The notes: generated by a model from the sequence alone, not told the origin. A stretch of DNA of 64,000 nt from [Phialemoniopsis] sp. UDSM-2020 (GCA_018873225.1 JAEILZ010000002.1:620001-684000); one strand, 5' to 3'. Positions 12,351 to 24,795 are shown, numbered from the stretch's first letter. Numbers and translations are program-made.

Positions 12351-12796
12351 TGCAGGACACTACCTCCCCCACCACGATCAATTTTTAGCCACCAGCACAC
12401 GTTGCTGAGCTGCATTTGTAATCCCAGGCCAGAAAATTGACATGTTGGCAATGCCCGGATGGTATGCCCGCCATTCGCCGGTGCAATCTGATGATGGAAT
12501 CAAGCAAGGACTTGACCCGGACCTGGATGGAGTCCACTTATTACGCCATTTCTGGCATCAGCCCCAGCAGCCCTTGGATCTCAAGTGGGGAGTGGGGAAA
12601 ATTAGACGAACAGGCGAATCATGTCAAAGTGTTTTGCAGGGCTAGCCAGACCACAATTCTGCGGGCACCCCGCCTTGGGCATGTTTGTCTCATCTCTGCT
12701 TCCCAACCTCCAGCCAGAATCCGATTCAAAGGCCTTCAGGGGCAAACTACCCCTTAGGACCTGTCAGACAAAGAGAAACGCACAGGAATGCAGCCA

Positions 12797-13612
12797 ATGG
12801 TGGGCGTGGGAGAAACCGGGATCGCCAAACCCAGTCATCAGAGGAAGAAGAGGTTCGCTCCCAGGGCGAGAACCGGATGCTCGACGTGCAGGTGCGTATC
12901 TTTATCGTGGCCTCACTTTCCCCCGCGCACGTTTATCTAATGCATATCCAGGATCCGAAAAATCAAATGCGATGAAGCTCGTCCATGCTGCCGCAAATGT
13001 ACTTCCACAGGACGGGCCTGCGACGGCTACTTAGCAGCGCGGCCAGCGGTACTGCCACAGCCCACCTTCCTGCCCCTTCCGGCGGACCAAGTTGACAGAG
13101 AGACCCTATACCTCTTCCGCACGAGAACTGCCATTCGGGTCTGTTCCGCTTTCGACGTTAGGTTCTGGGACCGCGACTTTCCCCAGATTGCCAACACCTA
13201 CGTCCCTGTTCGACATGCAGTCGCAGCACTAGTAGTGGCGCATAGCAACGCTCCTATCCCTGGAGAGCCGAAAGATCCTGCATACTGTCACTACGTTCTA
13301 TCGCATTACACAACGTCCATGAACATCTTACATGCGTGCCTGAGCAGAAAGATCGTCTGCTCGAAGACGGACCAAGTTGTCGTGCTGTTCCTCAACCAAT
13401 TGTTCTTCTATTTGTGCGGAATCGTCGGACTTGCATCAGAGGCCAATGTCCATCTTCGCAGTGGCTTAGCACTACTGCAAGAGTGGAAACTGGAGTACAA
13501 TGATGTGAATAGAGGGAAGTCCTCGGCAACGCCGATCGATTTCGTCTTGTCAGCCTATAAAAGACTCGAGATGGAAATAGGAATAAGGTCAACTCATCGT
13601 GATAATACATAA
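12797..13612 (+). CDS. short Zn2Cys6 transcription factor
   Basis: Two exons, 12797-12891 and 12952-13612; 251 residues. Splicing joins TGCSTCR to IRKIKCDEARPCCRKC, giving a complete zinc binuclear cluster (C-x2-C-x6-C-x6-C-x2-C-x6-C, from Cys28) preceded by basic residues KKRF. The rest contains YCHYVLSHYTTSMNIL and VVLFLNQLFFYLCGIVGL, matching the start of the fungal-specific helical domain of this class. It stops after about 220 residues of that region, far short of the usual 500-700. It may be truncated, or a further exon may be missed. Divergent to the OYE reductase, which could be its target. Confidence 0.72.
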
Positions 13613-13677
13613 TCATATTATAATCGATGTACAGGCCTAGGCAGCTTTACAGAAATAAAATACAGAGTAAATCATGA

Positions 13678-15763
13678 CTAAGAACGCACCCACCACCGGG
13701 GCATTTTACGTAGGTTAAGTATGCTATGTTTCACGACCTGCCCAAATTTAATGCCTTGATTTCCAACAGATAGCCACGCACTCGTTCCTGGATCCCAAAC
13801 CTCGATCGCGTTCTTTGTAGTTCCTACTGCAAGTCGCAACTTCGAATGCGACCAAGCCACTGCATTGAACTGATCTGACGTGCCCGGGGTCCTTAGTGTA
13901 AGTTCACACCTGCTTGTTGTCAAGTCAAAAATTTTCACCCATGCCTGACGCGCAGTACACACTGATGCAAACTTTGTCCCATCAGGTGACCAAACGAACT
14001 TAGGCCACCAAGCCTTTTGCGATTCCAGAAATTCGCGCAATATCCAGCGTCTCACCGCTGCATCCCATATCATTTCCACTCTCTCGTCATGTAGCAACTC
14101 GAAATGTATATTGTTGACCGTATAAAGGAGCGCCATATCATCGTCAGGATTGCACCTCCATATCTCTAGGCCCGTCGCGGTGTCCCAAACTTGTACTCGG
14201 CTATTCTTGTAGGTTAGGAGGCAAGTTCCATCATCCGACCAATCTATCGCTTTGATTATCTCACTCCAAGGCGACTGGGGCAGCCTTCCTTCGAGTGTTA
14301 GGAGGCTCTTGGCAGTCGCGATGTCCCAAATTCTGACAGTTCCGTCGCTATCCCCCGACGCGAGCCGGGCTTTATCTCGCGACCATGCTATACATGTTGG
14401 TGGTCGAGGGTTCTTCAGTACCGAAACAAGGTTGGCGCTCATCGTATTCCAGATCTTGATTTCCGGGGCTGCCGACGCGAGCAGCAGACCGTCATCAGCC
14501 CATTCTAAACGATACTGGTACGTAGGGCACTTGGGACAGTTCCCATGCTGAAACGATGATAGGCATAAGCCGGTCTGCGGATCCCAGATCTGAATCTTTC
14601 CCTGAATCGTCATTGTAGCAATCTTTCCAGGGTGGTTTGTGTGTTCTAGGGTACTTGGCCGATGCTCCTTGGAGGCTAACTCCGCTTCGTGCTTTCTCTG
14701 CTGCTCCTTCATCGCCGTCTCAAGCGTCGCGTATCGCTCGTTGTGCAGTGTTTCCATGCTCGTACGTAGGCTATCCTGCGCTGCTCTGATCTGGGCAAGC
14801 TCCTCGTTATACTCAGCGCGTATCTCCATCAAGTCAGCATCCTTCTTCTGAAGCGCCTCCCGCTGGTCAATTTCGAGGGCTCGCAGTTCCTTAGTAAGCC
14901 GTACAAGCTCTTCAGCCAGCTTTGCATCGACATTTCCGGCAGCAGCGGTTTTGTCAAGGTTTTTGCATTGATCCACCATCTCCTCCTGGATCTCCAGTGT
15001 CATTTTGCTGTCGGCCTCAACAAAGTGGCTAATGATGTTCACGGCCGATTGGCGTGTGTTGTCATGTCGGTAAGCGGTGCTCCCTCTAGAACGCATATAT
15101 CCCCAGAACTCCTTGGTTTCCAGCAGTTGTTTCTCTCGCGCGGCGCCGGCATGATCGTCAACCAAGTCCCACATTGTGGTTGCCAGCACGACATTCTTTA
15201 AAGCCTCATCGCCACAAAGCTCTTTGAACAACGTTATATTTCTCTTGGCCGAACCTTGCATGCGTGGTTGGTTGATACGGTGAAGATATATGATACCTGA
15301 TAGCCGGATCTTGCTAGCGTAGGTTGCGGTCAACCAGGCCGCTAGCTCTCGAAGGACCTCGGCATCGCTTCGGTTACTGTCGTCGAAACCCGGGGTGTCG
15401 ACGAGAATGATTCTCTTTTGTGGAGGGCCATCGTAGACAAAGGGATACGTGTCGACTAACTGTGTGCCTGTGTGTAGGAATACGTGGTGGATTAGCTAAC
15501 CCGAATGTCCGAAGAAGTAGGAGTGGCGAAATGCCATGTGCCCAACCTACACGACTCTAGATCATGTCCAATAGCCGGTTCCCTATCAGAACACAATGCA
15601 ATGAGGGAACTCTTTCCAGCCCCGGTCATGCCCATCAATGCGATTATGACATCGTTGGTACTAAAGACACTCAGTCACACATAAGTCATTGGGATCAATC
15701 CAGAGTTTGGAGGAAGACATGATACCTCGGGACGACTCCATCGGCAAAGAGTTCAGTAGTCAT
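13678..15763 (-). CDS. AIG1-like P-loop GTPase with coiled coil and C-terminal WD40 repeats
   Basis: Three exons, 15763-15726, 15660-15551 and 15467-13678; 645 residues. The first two tiny exons supply the start and Walker A. GMTGAGKSS is at residues 23-31, DTPGFDD (G3) at 73-79, and TTMWD is a G4-like block. About residues 240-350 form a charged coiled coil (EIRAEYNEELAQIRAAQDS and neighbours). The C-terminal half has at least five WD-type strands (GKIQIWDPQTG, PEIKIWN, GTVRIWDIATAKS, RVQVWDTATG, NAIEVWDPGTS) and should form a propeller. GTPases of this AIG1/septin-like class switch or oligomerise with GTP; the propeller suggests ligand recognition. It is divergent to a paralogue 504 bp away. 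Confidence 0.85.
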
Positions 15764-16267
15764 GATGCTGATCAGACTATCGCCGATTCCTAGACTTTGT
15801 GCGCCGGCAAGGTGTTGTCATCGACGACCTCTGTTAAAGCCACCAAGGAAAGTTCTGAGGCCTTGATGGAGTATGCGCAATGTTCCGCTAGTATGTTGGG
15901 GGAGTAGAAAAGAATAGGCGAGATGCAAATGGTACGGTTGTAGGGGAGGCCTCTCTGATCATAATCCTCAGCCTGATGGATGCCCGAGGCGCTTAGGTTG
16001 CAGGACGAGCAAGTGGCATGCATGGGTGGCCATCAATGATATCACGCCACGAGGCAGAATAAAACCTGCGCGTCCAGCAAATGTGTGCTCAGCCTGATGC
16101 GGAATTGCGAGATGCAGCTGCGGGGGTTCCAGGGTGAACGATCTAGGAATTCTCCCATCTTCGTTTCACTCTGGTCGAAGAATTCCACCTTATATCTGCA
16201 GGCCATTTTCCGCTTTTGAACTCGATTTCGCAAGAACTTCTGCACTTGCTTAACAGAGCGCATCACC
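15764..16267. promoter_or_regulatory. shared divergent promoter of the GTPase pair
   Basis: Only 504 bp separate the two start codons of the paralogous GTPase genes, so both promoters must lie here and co-expression is plausible. A minus-strand open frame (15790-16023) inside it has no domain. I see no clear TATA box. Confidence 0.5.
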
Positions 16268-18011
16268 ATGCCGTTCGAGACAGCTGTCCTTGAAGAAGAT
16301 GTGGACAACTTTCTACAGTTCGCAGGAGCTGCGCAACCTAAGTGAGACTTCCTTGCTCCAAGGCACCAGCCATGTACTTAAAGTATCATTAGACCGAACC
16401 CTGTCTTCATCGCGGTGATGGGTATACGGAATCCTGCTGCTTCTCCCAACCTGTATCGCTCTTAACATTTCATGCAGGCATGACGGGATCTGGAAAAAGC
16501 TCGTTTATCAGCGCAGTCACTGGCCGAGACGACGTCAAGATTGGCCACGAACTCTCATCTTGTAGGCATACCTGGGTGCTCTTCTCCATTATAACGCCTA
16601 CAGGCTGATTCAGTGGACCAGGCACCGATTCTGTTGGCATTTTTCACTACGAAGTGGAAGAGTATAACGTGTATTTCATAGACACGCCGGGCTTCGACGT
16701 CAGTTTTTGTGCTGAACTGGGGTTTGACCATGCTTCGAATCTAACCGGCATAGGATACGAATCGATCGGACTTGGAGATTCTCAAATCTATTTCACATTT
16801 CTTTTCTGTGGCTTATGCGAACAAGAATCACTTTCACGGGGTCATTTACCTGTACCCGATATCAGAACCACGGATCGGCAGATCAAGAAAGCTCAACATC
16901 GAGATGTTCAAAGCACTCTGTGGCGAAGACGCTTACTCCAACGTAGCTATACTGACGACTAGGTGGTCGACCGACACTTCCAGCAAGGAATATGATAAGC
17001 AGACTGCACGAGAACAGCAGCTGAAAGAGGAGTACCTCAGCGAGATTCTTGGTGCCGACGGTCTTCTACGTCGGTTGAAGAGTGAGGAACGCTCTACTGT
17101 TGACGTGGCATCCGCAAAGACCATCTTCCGAGAATTATTTGACTTGTGGAAAGACGACAAAGTAACCTTGTCCATTCAACACGAACTGGTCAACGGCCGT
17201 GTCTCTATCAATGAAACTGCTGCTGGGAAGGTGCTTGCCCGCCATATGAACGAGACAAGTGAGAATCTCAAGGCCAGCCTGATCAAGTTGAGCGAGGACA
17301 TCAAAGCAACCAGGGAAGCCAGCCAGGAATCAAGTTCTCAGCAAGACGAGGCCGAGGCTTTCTCACAAGGGCAACAAGCAGACTTCAAGCATTCCCTCGA
17401 CCAAATTCGCGCCGATCAAGAAGCCATGCACGTATCTCTACTAGAAGTCCACGTTCAGGAGAGGGAGCGTCTCACAGCGCAAGTGGAGGCAATGGAATCT
17501 CGATGGCGCCAGGAGCTTGCCTCAAAGGAGCGTGAACAAGTCCTCCGTGAAGAGCTACTCGCAGAGATGCGAGTTTCTGCGCTTCATAAAGATTCCACCA
17601 TCGCCGAATTGCGCGATCGGCAACGGCAAGTAGAGCTTCGGCGTCGGGAACAAGCACAGGTGCAAAGACAGCAACTGGCAGTCTCCTCACGAGAACAGCA
17701 ACGTAGGCAAGAATGGGAGGGGCGTTACCACGCAGAGCTGGTGCAGCAGGGGATGTGGCGCGAAGAGGGATATAAGGCGGAGCTAGCGAGGACGCGGTGG
17801 GAGCTAGAGAATATGCGAGCCGACTTTGAGAAGAGGATGGAGACGACAGACAAGGCGAAGCGGGCGTGGGTTGGACCGTTGCTTCAGGGAGTGGCGTCGG
17901 GTGGATTGGGTTTGGCAGCTTCATTGATCACGGCTGGTGAGTTGGCCTCTTTTGATACTCAATGTCCTTTGCGCTAACGTATTCATAGGAATGTTATGCA
18001 TCGTGCAGTGA
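16268..18011 (+). CDS. AIG1-like P-loop GTPase with long coiled coil and C-terminal hydrophobic segment
   Basis: Six exons: 16268-16341, 16393-16421, 16478-16561, 16622-16698, 16754-17936 and 17989-18011; 489 residues. Each join is supported by alignment to the paralogue: VMGMTGSGKSS (Walker A), IGHELSSCTDSV and DTPGFDDTNRSD are all created by splicing. The frame after residue 88 runs through HGVIYLYPISEPR and LTTRWS. A very charged coiled coil (QEQ/RE-rich) fills about residues 215-450. The end is GVASGGLGLAASLITAG plus a 23-nt last exon adding MLCIVQ, a glycine-rich hydrophobic helix that could insert in a membrane. It lacks the WD40 propeller of its neighbour. Probably a membrane-linked partner; the role is unknown. 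Confidence 0.82.
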
Positions 18012-18762
18012 ATGTAGAGCTTGACTTGGAGAGTCGTGCAACTACAGTAATGAGGAATTACTGGCACATGCCTACATCGTGAATGGAGGATACAACGGGG
18101 TATCGATGAGATAGTCTCCGGGAACGTTCGATAGTGTGTCCGGTCCAGTATACAGTAACCGTCATTAATTACCCGGGAGTCATCGGGTATGGACTGCACA
18201 ATGTGGTATGTGCCGTGAAAGATAGGTTGCTTGACCCGGGGGGCTGTGGACTACGCGACCTGTTTCAGGCCAAATATGCACGTTCTGCGCATCTGCACAG
18301 CATCTTCGTTAACACGGCCAGTTGTGGCGGTGCGAAACACTGAATGCGCGTCTCATTGGGTCTGGCATGCGATTTATGGGACGGCGCTTAGAAGGACCAA
18401 GCTGTCGGGTCGTCCCCTCATCGGATAGCTCCCTAATTGGTGCTATCCTGGGGCCTTTTGCACACCCATGCAGGGGTTTGTCGGAGGATCACACACGTTG
18501 GGAATCTTTTGCAGTCGTGCTGAAAGGCTCACAGCGCAAATGTCCAGGATTGAGACGTTTCCCCCTGTTCATCCGGGGAAGCCGGTCAGGGTGACTGCTT
18601 ACTACCACATATCTGATTCGAAAGGGCGCTTAAGACCGGCCAGTCTCCATTCGCGAGAAAGCACTCTTTATCCCATTCTGCACCTCTTTGACACCCTCTT
18701 CAAAGACAGAGGACTAGAACAAGGAGCTGCCGTCAACCGTACCGATTAACAGTACCGAGCCA
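18012..18762. other. intergenic, about 750 bp
   Basis: Lies between two genes in the same direction. Short plus-strand frames (18134-18343, 18322-18594, 18468-18749) have no recognisable features. It presumably holds the 3' end of the GTPase gene and the promoter of the ATPase gene. Confidence 0.4.
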
Positions 18763-21700
18763 ATGTCAGCGCCCGCTGACCGCGAAAGTGCAAGGAGGCT
18801 CGTTGAGTCGATCTGCAAGAGCCATGGATATCTTGGAGAGGACACACTTAGGAGGATGGAACCCGGTGTCCGCCTCGAAGTCGAAGAGGCGTTGATGCGG
18901 AAGGATGAATTGATCGGGGATACCGTCATAACGTGGGTTCCAGACAACTCTCGTCGCCCTGAAAGCATTTACTGTTACGCTAATTCCACCCAATAGACTC
19001 GCGAAGAACCTCTACACGAGCAAGGCTCGATTCGTTTTCGAATTGCTTCAGAATGCTGACGACAACCGCTACGACAGGGCAGCCGCGCTGGGTGATATAC
19101 CCTTCGTGTCCTTCCAAGTCTACCCTAACAAGATTGTGGTGGACTGCAACGAAGATGGGTTTACCAACGAGAATCTCACAGCCATTTGTGCTGTTGGCAA
19201 GAGCTCCAAAAAGGGAGCGCAGGGCTACATCGGCGAGAAAGGCATTGGGTTCAAGTCTGTTTTCATGGCAGCATGGAAAGTCCAGGTCTACTCGGGCGCC
19301 TTGTCATTCTGCTTCACACACAAGGAGGGCGAGTCGGGGATGGGGATGATATCCCCGGTATGGGAGAACACCTGGCCAGAACTGGACTCACCTCTGACGC
19401 GATTTGTCCTCCACCTGCATGACACTGGTGACCCAGATTCCCTCAAGAGGGCGTACGAAGCCATTCACGAGCAATTCCAGGAGCTCCAGGAAACCTTTCT
19501 CTTGTTTACCAAGAATTTGAAAGAGATTCAAGTTAGCTTCCACGAGAGGGATGGTCGGACTACATCCTACACGAGGTACTCTATTGACCCCCTGCGCGCC
19601 AATCTGGCCACTCTCCGAAGGGTGCGGAGATCCAACGGACCGCCAGTGGAGCGTGTGAGACGATTCCATGTCACCAAGCACGAAGCCACGAACCTCGCCA
19701 AGAACGAGAACCGGACGTACTCCAAAGATGAAGAAGTCTCTAGAGCATACTCAAGATCACAGGTGGTCATGGCTTTCCCGCTCTCGAATATCTACACTCC
19801 CATTGTTGAGCAGCAGGATCTCTTTGTATTTCTCCCCGTACGAGCTGTGGGTTTCAGCTTCCTTATCCAGGCCGACTTCGTTACCGATGCGAGTCGCCAA
19901 GATATTGTTCGGGATTCCCTACGCAACCTTGGCCTCCTTGACGGCATTGCCGAGGCTTTTGTCAAGGCCGTCGTCCAGCTTTGTCATCAAGAGGAGACCA
20001 AATGGACGTGGATGCGCTTCCTGCCGGATAGGAAAGCCAATCACTGGGGTCCGCTCTGGCAAGCCCTGATCCAGAAGATGGCTCTTTTGATGGCCAATAC
20101 ACCATTCTTGTACGGGAGATCAAAGGAGCACCCCCGTCTAATATCAGAACTGTTCCGTCTGCCGTCAACCTTCGTGGATGGCGACGGTACACCATTCCTC
20201 GAGGATGGAAATCCGGAAGAGATCATCTCTAACTGCTATGGGGCGGCCGACTTGAACCTTCTCGTTCCATATGGATTTCAGACCGCCCACTATGGCCATT
20301 TTATCAAGTGGCTACAGCTGGACCTGATGGGTGCCGTCAGCTCACGTATGACCTCCAGACAAACTTCTGATTCCTGGCATAGCCAGGTGGCGAAGATTCT
20401 TCAAATTCCATTTCAGAAGCAATGGCCTGACACCAAAAACCAGCTACTTTTGCTAAATCTCTTACCATTGCAAGATGGAACCTGGACCAATACGTCATCA
20501 CGCCCAGTCTACTTTGCACACGTGGACGGTCTTGAAATTCCCACAGACATTGGAATCCGCTTGATTCGCAGCGACATCACAAACCCGGAGCGGATCGCCC
20601 TATTTGGGTATCTTGGCGTCCAGAAGGCAAGTGCCACTCTTGTCAAAGACAAGATCCGCGAGAGATACAGTTCTGGAGTCGTGATCACCCTCGAGATTTC
20701 GAAGCGACACCTACGATTCTTCTACATGTCTTTTGAAGAAGGCCAACGTCCATCTGATCGCGCGCACTCATGTAACAACTTATACCTCTTGAACAGCAAG
20801 GGCACTTTGTTCAGACCTTCTTCAATAAGATGCTATATCGCGGATGAAGAGCCATACGGTGCTCAAGAGCTATTTCGTGAAACAGCCCCAGGTCCAAACC
20901 CTGGAGATGGTGCTCCCGGTTTTCAGGACGCCGTATTCGTCCACAAGGAATACTTTGTCGAACCTCCCCCGACTCCCTCACATGGCAAAACGTGGCTGGA
21001 GTGGTGCTACTCACACTTGCACATAGACTACCACGTCCGGTGCACTTCAGGAGGCTGGGAACTTGAAGACGCTGGCAAATACATTAAACAATACAGACCT
21101 GAGAAATTCTTGGGTAGTCTTCTTGTCGATTACGATAACTTCGGCTTCTTCTCAGAATCACTCATCGAACATTTCCTCGAAACCCAGGTTCTCTGCGTTA
21201 GAGGCCAGATGGTCGCCTTCAAGAAGACCTATTTCCCGACCCAAGGACTGATGCATCGCGTAGACCAGTACATGCCAAAAGGAGCATTCTTCCCTTGGCT
21301 GTGGCTGGATTCTTCTCTTGGTGCGTGTGAAACAATTCCGATTGGCTGGAGGAAAATGCTTGAAGCAGTAGGTGCGGGCATTCCTCGGAGTAACCTTGAG
21401 TTTGCGCTGGACATGCTCAGGCACTCCACCCTCAACATCACTGCTGAAGATGAAGCGCGGCTCTTCAGCCTCTACTTTCATATCTACAGCGAATGTATAA
21501 CATGGAGAGACAGGCAACGTGCCGGAAAACTGATAAGGTATGCTTGAAATCCCTTCGACGAGTCAGCCATTCTAATCTACAGTCAAGAGACACCTTTCTG
21601 GAGGCTCCCCGTATATATATCCCACGGAGCTGCGATGGTGATGAAATGGACCTCGTCCATCTATCCGAATGCGTTTGGGAAGCGCCACAGAGGTTGGAAA

Positions 21701-24224
21701 GCGTCTATGTTCTCAGTTTGATCTACGAGCCGATCTTCCGTGATGACAGCGCCTGGAGGTCACTGGCTCCCATTCTTTTCAAGGACATTCTGGGAGTTCG
21801 TCCTGTCTGTACATGGGAAATGTACCTTGCGGAACTCGAAAAGCTCCGCGAATTGGAATGTGACGACAGCGATATCATCACTGGCATCTACTTGGCACTG
21901 CACGGACTACATTTACGGCGGTCAATATTTGGTCTGAGCAAGGAACATCTCAGGTAGACATCCGACCAGGATTTACGGAGGATCAACCGCTAACTATCCT
22001 TTCTAGAAACACCTTTGCAAACAGTGCGCTCATCTACGCACCTGCGGATGATGGCAACAGCTGGCGTACTTCTTCGGAATGTGTTTGGTCCAGTGCGGCT
22101 CGTCTTCGCGGGAAGGTGTCATTGAACGATGACTACGAAGAGCTGGAAAAGCTGTTTGTGGATCTTATTGGGGTCAAACTTGTGGATCTATCAATGGCTA
22201 TTGATGAGCTCAAAGAGCTTGGCAACAACCCTTCTTCCTCCACAAAAACTCTGAAGGAGGCTATCATGACTGTCAACTCGCTACTGGTCACGGAGGATAA
22301 ACTTCCTGGCCCAGAGGATATCATCAGCGGAAAGATTTTCCCAGTCAAGAATCCCAACGGTATTGTTACAAGAGCTTTGATACACACGCAATTCTTCCTC
22401 GTCGACCGCGAGCCACTCAAAGCCGCGTTCGACGGCAAGGTCAAGTTTTTGGACTTCGAACTAGACCAGATTCGACAGCTACGACCTTTTATCGAATGGG
22501 CAACTCTTGAAGACAGATATGTGTCTCGTTGCGTCAAAGAAATAACCTCATTTCCGGGCGCGGGAGCTTGTCCGATCGTCAACCAAGACAGGCAGATTCA
22601 ACGTCGAGCATATGCACTGCTGAGGTAATGTCCATCATACTATAACCTAGTCCACTACCCAATCTACTAACCAGCCGTAGAATCGCTATGCATTACGACA
22701 GTCCGCGTACAAATTGCCAAGCCGACGCACAGGTCTTCTATGATGTTTTAAGGAACGCCGAAGTGTACGCAGCAGATGGAATTTCTTCGGATCTCGAACT
22801 AAGCCAGGACGGCAAAGAGCATATTGTTGAGGGCAAGCGAGCAACTCTCCATATCAACGAAGACGTTTCGGGTCTGAAAGTCTACGTTCCACGGAAGAAG
22901 AGGGATCAGGAGGCATTATTCGCACGGCTCCTGCCGGAAAAGCTGTTTGAGTGGATGATGACCTCCGCCACGACGCAGCAAATGAACGCGCGAGTCTTGG
23001 ATAAAGACGGCATCATCGCGACAATGAAGGTTCTAAGCGTCCCACGTTCGACGATGTCTGATACCTTGGAGGATCTGGGCATTGCGACGATTGATGTTGC
23101 GAACCTTGATGAGGAAGAATTGTCAGAGTCCGAGGACGACGAATCCGAGACACCGGAACGAGTGAGCGCTGGAAGCCCCGCGGACTCGGCAGCTGAAGAT
23201 GAATGGGATGACGAAACAGCTATTCGCGAGACTCCCATCTCATCGACAGCAAGTCCTTCGCCACACATCAGCATCGTCGCTGCTTCAAGTGCGCTCCGCG
23301 GGCCTGCACAAGCGAGGCCCCGCATGGCTTTAGGGGGTCCATTGATGTCGTCGACCCCACGACACAACGTTGTGCCAGTGGCACAGGCGCAGCCTGCTAG
23401 CCCGAGTGGTGCATATGCGACACTATTGAGGACCATTGTTACCGCAGCTCGAGGCGCGTCACTCCCCAGCATTGGCGTCTTTGACATGAGTCTTCTCCAT
23501 GAGAGTCTTCCCAACATCGATGATCTCGGCCCAGAGAGTCTGTCTGATCTGGGTGTTCGCTCGCAGGCCCAGATTGAAAGGGACTGCAAAGTGGGCGCTG
23601 CTGGAGAGCTTTATGTATGTTCAACCTGCTACTAGGTGTTCTGATGACTGTGCACACTACTGACATTCAGGTAACAGGTCTTCGAACTCCTCTCGCATCT
23701 TGACCCACGACTGCCAGGTTTCTCGAGGGCCAACTGGCCGAGTACCATGCGTCGCTACGTGACAGTGCATCCCGACTATGCCGACATGGAGCCGTGGTAC
23801 GGGCGAGAGACATCGGACATTACGTACACTGATGCCCAAAGCTCTTTGACTGAACAGTTCATCGATAAGGGGTACCTCAATGAGACCTGGAGGGGAAAGA
23901 AACCGCAGTACTTCATCGAGGTCAAGACATCGACTGCATGCTGCGAGACACCATTCTATGTTAGCAAGTCACAGTACCAAAGAGTGGGTCTAATGGGCTA
24001 TGTGATACCGTTGCTGAAGCTTCGACTAACAACCTGAGCAGATGAAAGACAGCGCGAGGCGCGCACTCGAGCACGAATGCATTTACGCCATCTTCCGCGT
24101 GTATAATCTCGGCCGGAATAACATGGGTCTTCGAATCTACATCAACCCGGAAGAGTTGCGAGAGTCGGGAGTTCTGAAGTTCAGGGAGGAGGGCTGGTCC
24201 GTCGTGCCGGGTAATGATGCTTGA
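18763..24224 (+). CDS. HSP90-like (sacsin/NO VEIN-type) ATPase with C-terminal nuclease-like DUF3883 domain
   Basis: Seven exons: 18763-18932, 18997-21537, 21588-21953, 22007-22624, 22681-23614, 23678-23983 and 24042-24224; 1705 residues. The N-terminal GHKL ATPase has ELLQNADDN (Glu72 general base, Asn76 for Mg), NEDGF with Asp110, and the lid loop GYIGEKGIGFKSVF (133-146), so it should bind ATP. A long alpha/beta middle follows, then an acidic low-complexity linker of about residues 1380-1480. The C-terminal part has GAAGELYVFELL, SDITYTD (Asp1590) and YFIEVKTS (Glu1624, Lys1626), the pattern of PD-(D/E)XK nuclease-like folds called DUF3883. Plant NO VEIN and animal sacsin share the ATPase; the fungal role is unknown. 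The exon 2/3 acceptor is AAG rather than the usual CAG or TAG, chosen because it restores LIRDTF, parallel to HLRNTF at the next join. Confidence 0.83.
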
Positions 24225-24795
24225 AAGTAGCACATGAACAAAGATTGCAAGGCCCGCTGTATTCAGAATGCCTCTACTTTGACAAGGAAAAGAAGAACGC
24301 ATTATTTGTTTGACTCTTAATAGCAATCGTGCTTTTTTGTTGATAATTGCAATGGAATTTGGAACTTGTTGATGTAAGCTGAGAAAGGCGACAATGCTAC
24401 AATTTTGGCGGGCCTCTTGCATAAAGCGCTCAGCATCAGTCTTCAAGTCTCGGGCTGTCGTGTAAAATAGGCTAGAATATGGAGATCCCTGTCATCTTTT
24501 ATTTCCCGACCGGGTCCTCGCGGTGGAGAAAACATCACAATCTCCCAATCAAACCTCTCACTTTTCTCTTGGCATCTGCTCAAGATTATTTTATTCTGCT
24601 GCCTGGAACCGCCCCTGGTTCTGACCACCAAGGCGCGCTGGCTCCTACACCACCAGCAATTGAGGCTCAAATGCGGCATACGTCAGATTGAACTACCTGT
24701 CTTCTCCTCCACCCGCCGTCACGATAATTCCGAGACTGCTGGAGTTGTCAGACGCGTTGTCGTCCTCCCTTCTAGGCCCTCCTGGGCCGGCGACC
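24225..24795. other. intergenic, promoter of the four-TM protein gene
   Basis: No supported gene. The frame of the next gene is open back to 24688, but only through a TTG, so this stretch is taken as 3' UTR plus promoter. Confidence 0.45.

Noticed and set aside
16562..16621. Apparent in-frame TGA in the second GTPase gene suggesting a pseudogene
   Set aside because: The stop appears only if the CAG at 16603-16606 is used. The CAG ending at 16621 removes it and restores SCTDSV, matching the paralogue.
22906..23589. 227-codon minus-strand Ser-rich frame
   Set aside because: Antisense of exon 5 of the ATPase gene, whose acidic linker produces a Ser-rich complement.
24688..24795. 36-codon N-terminal extension of the four-TM protein
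   Set aside because: Begins with TTG; the first ATG is at 24796.
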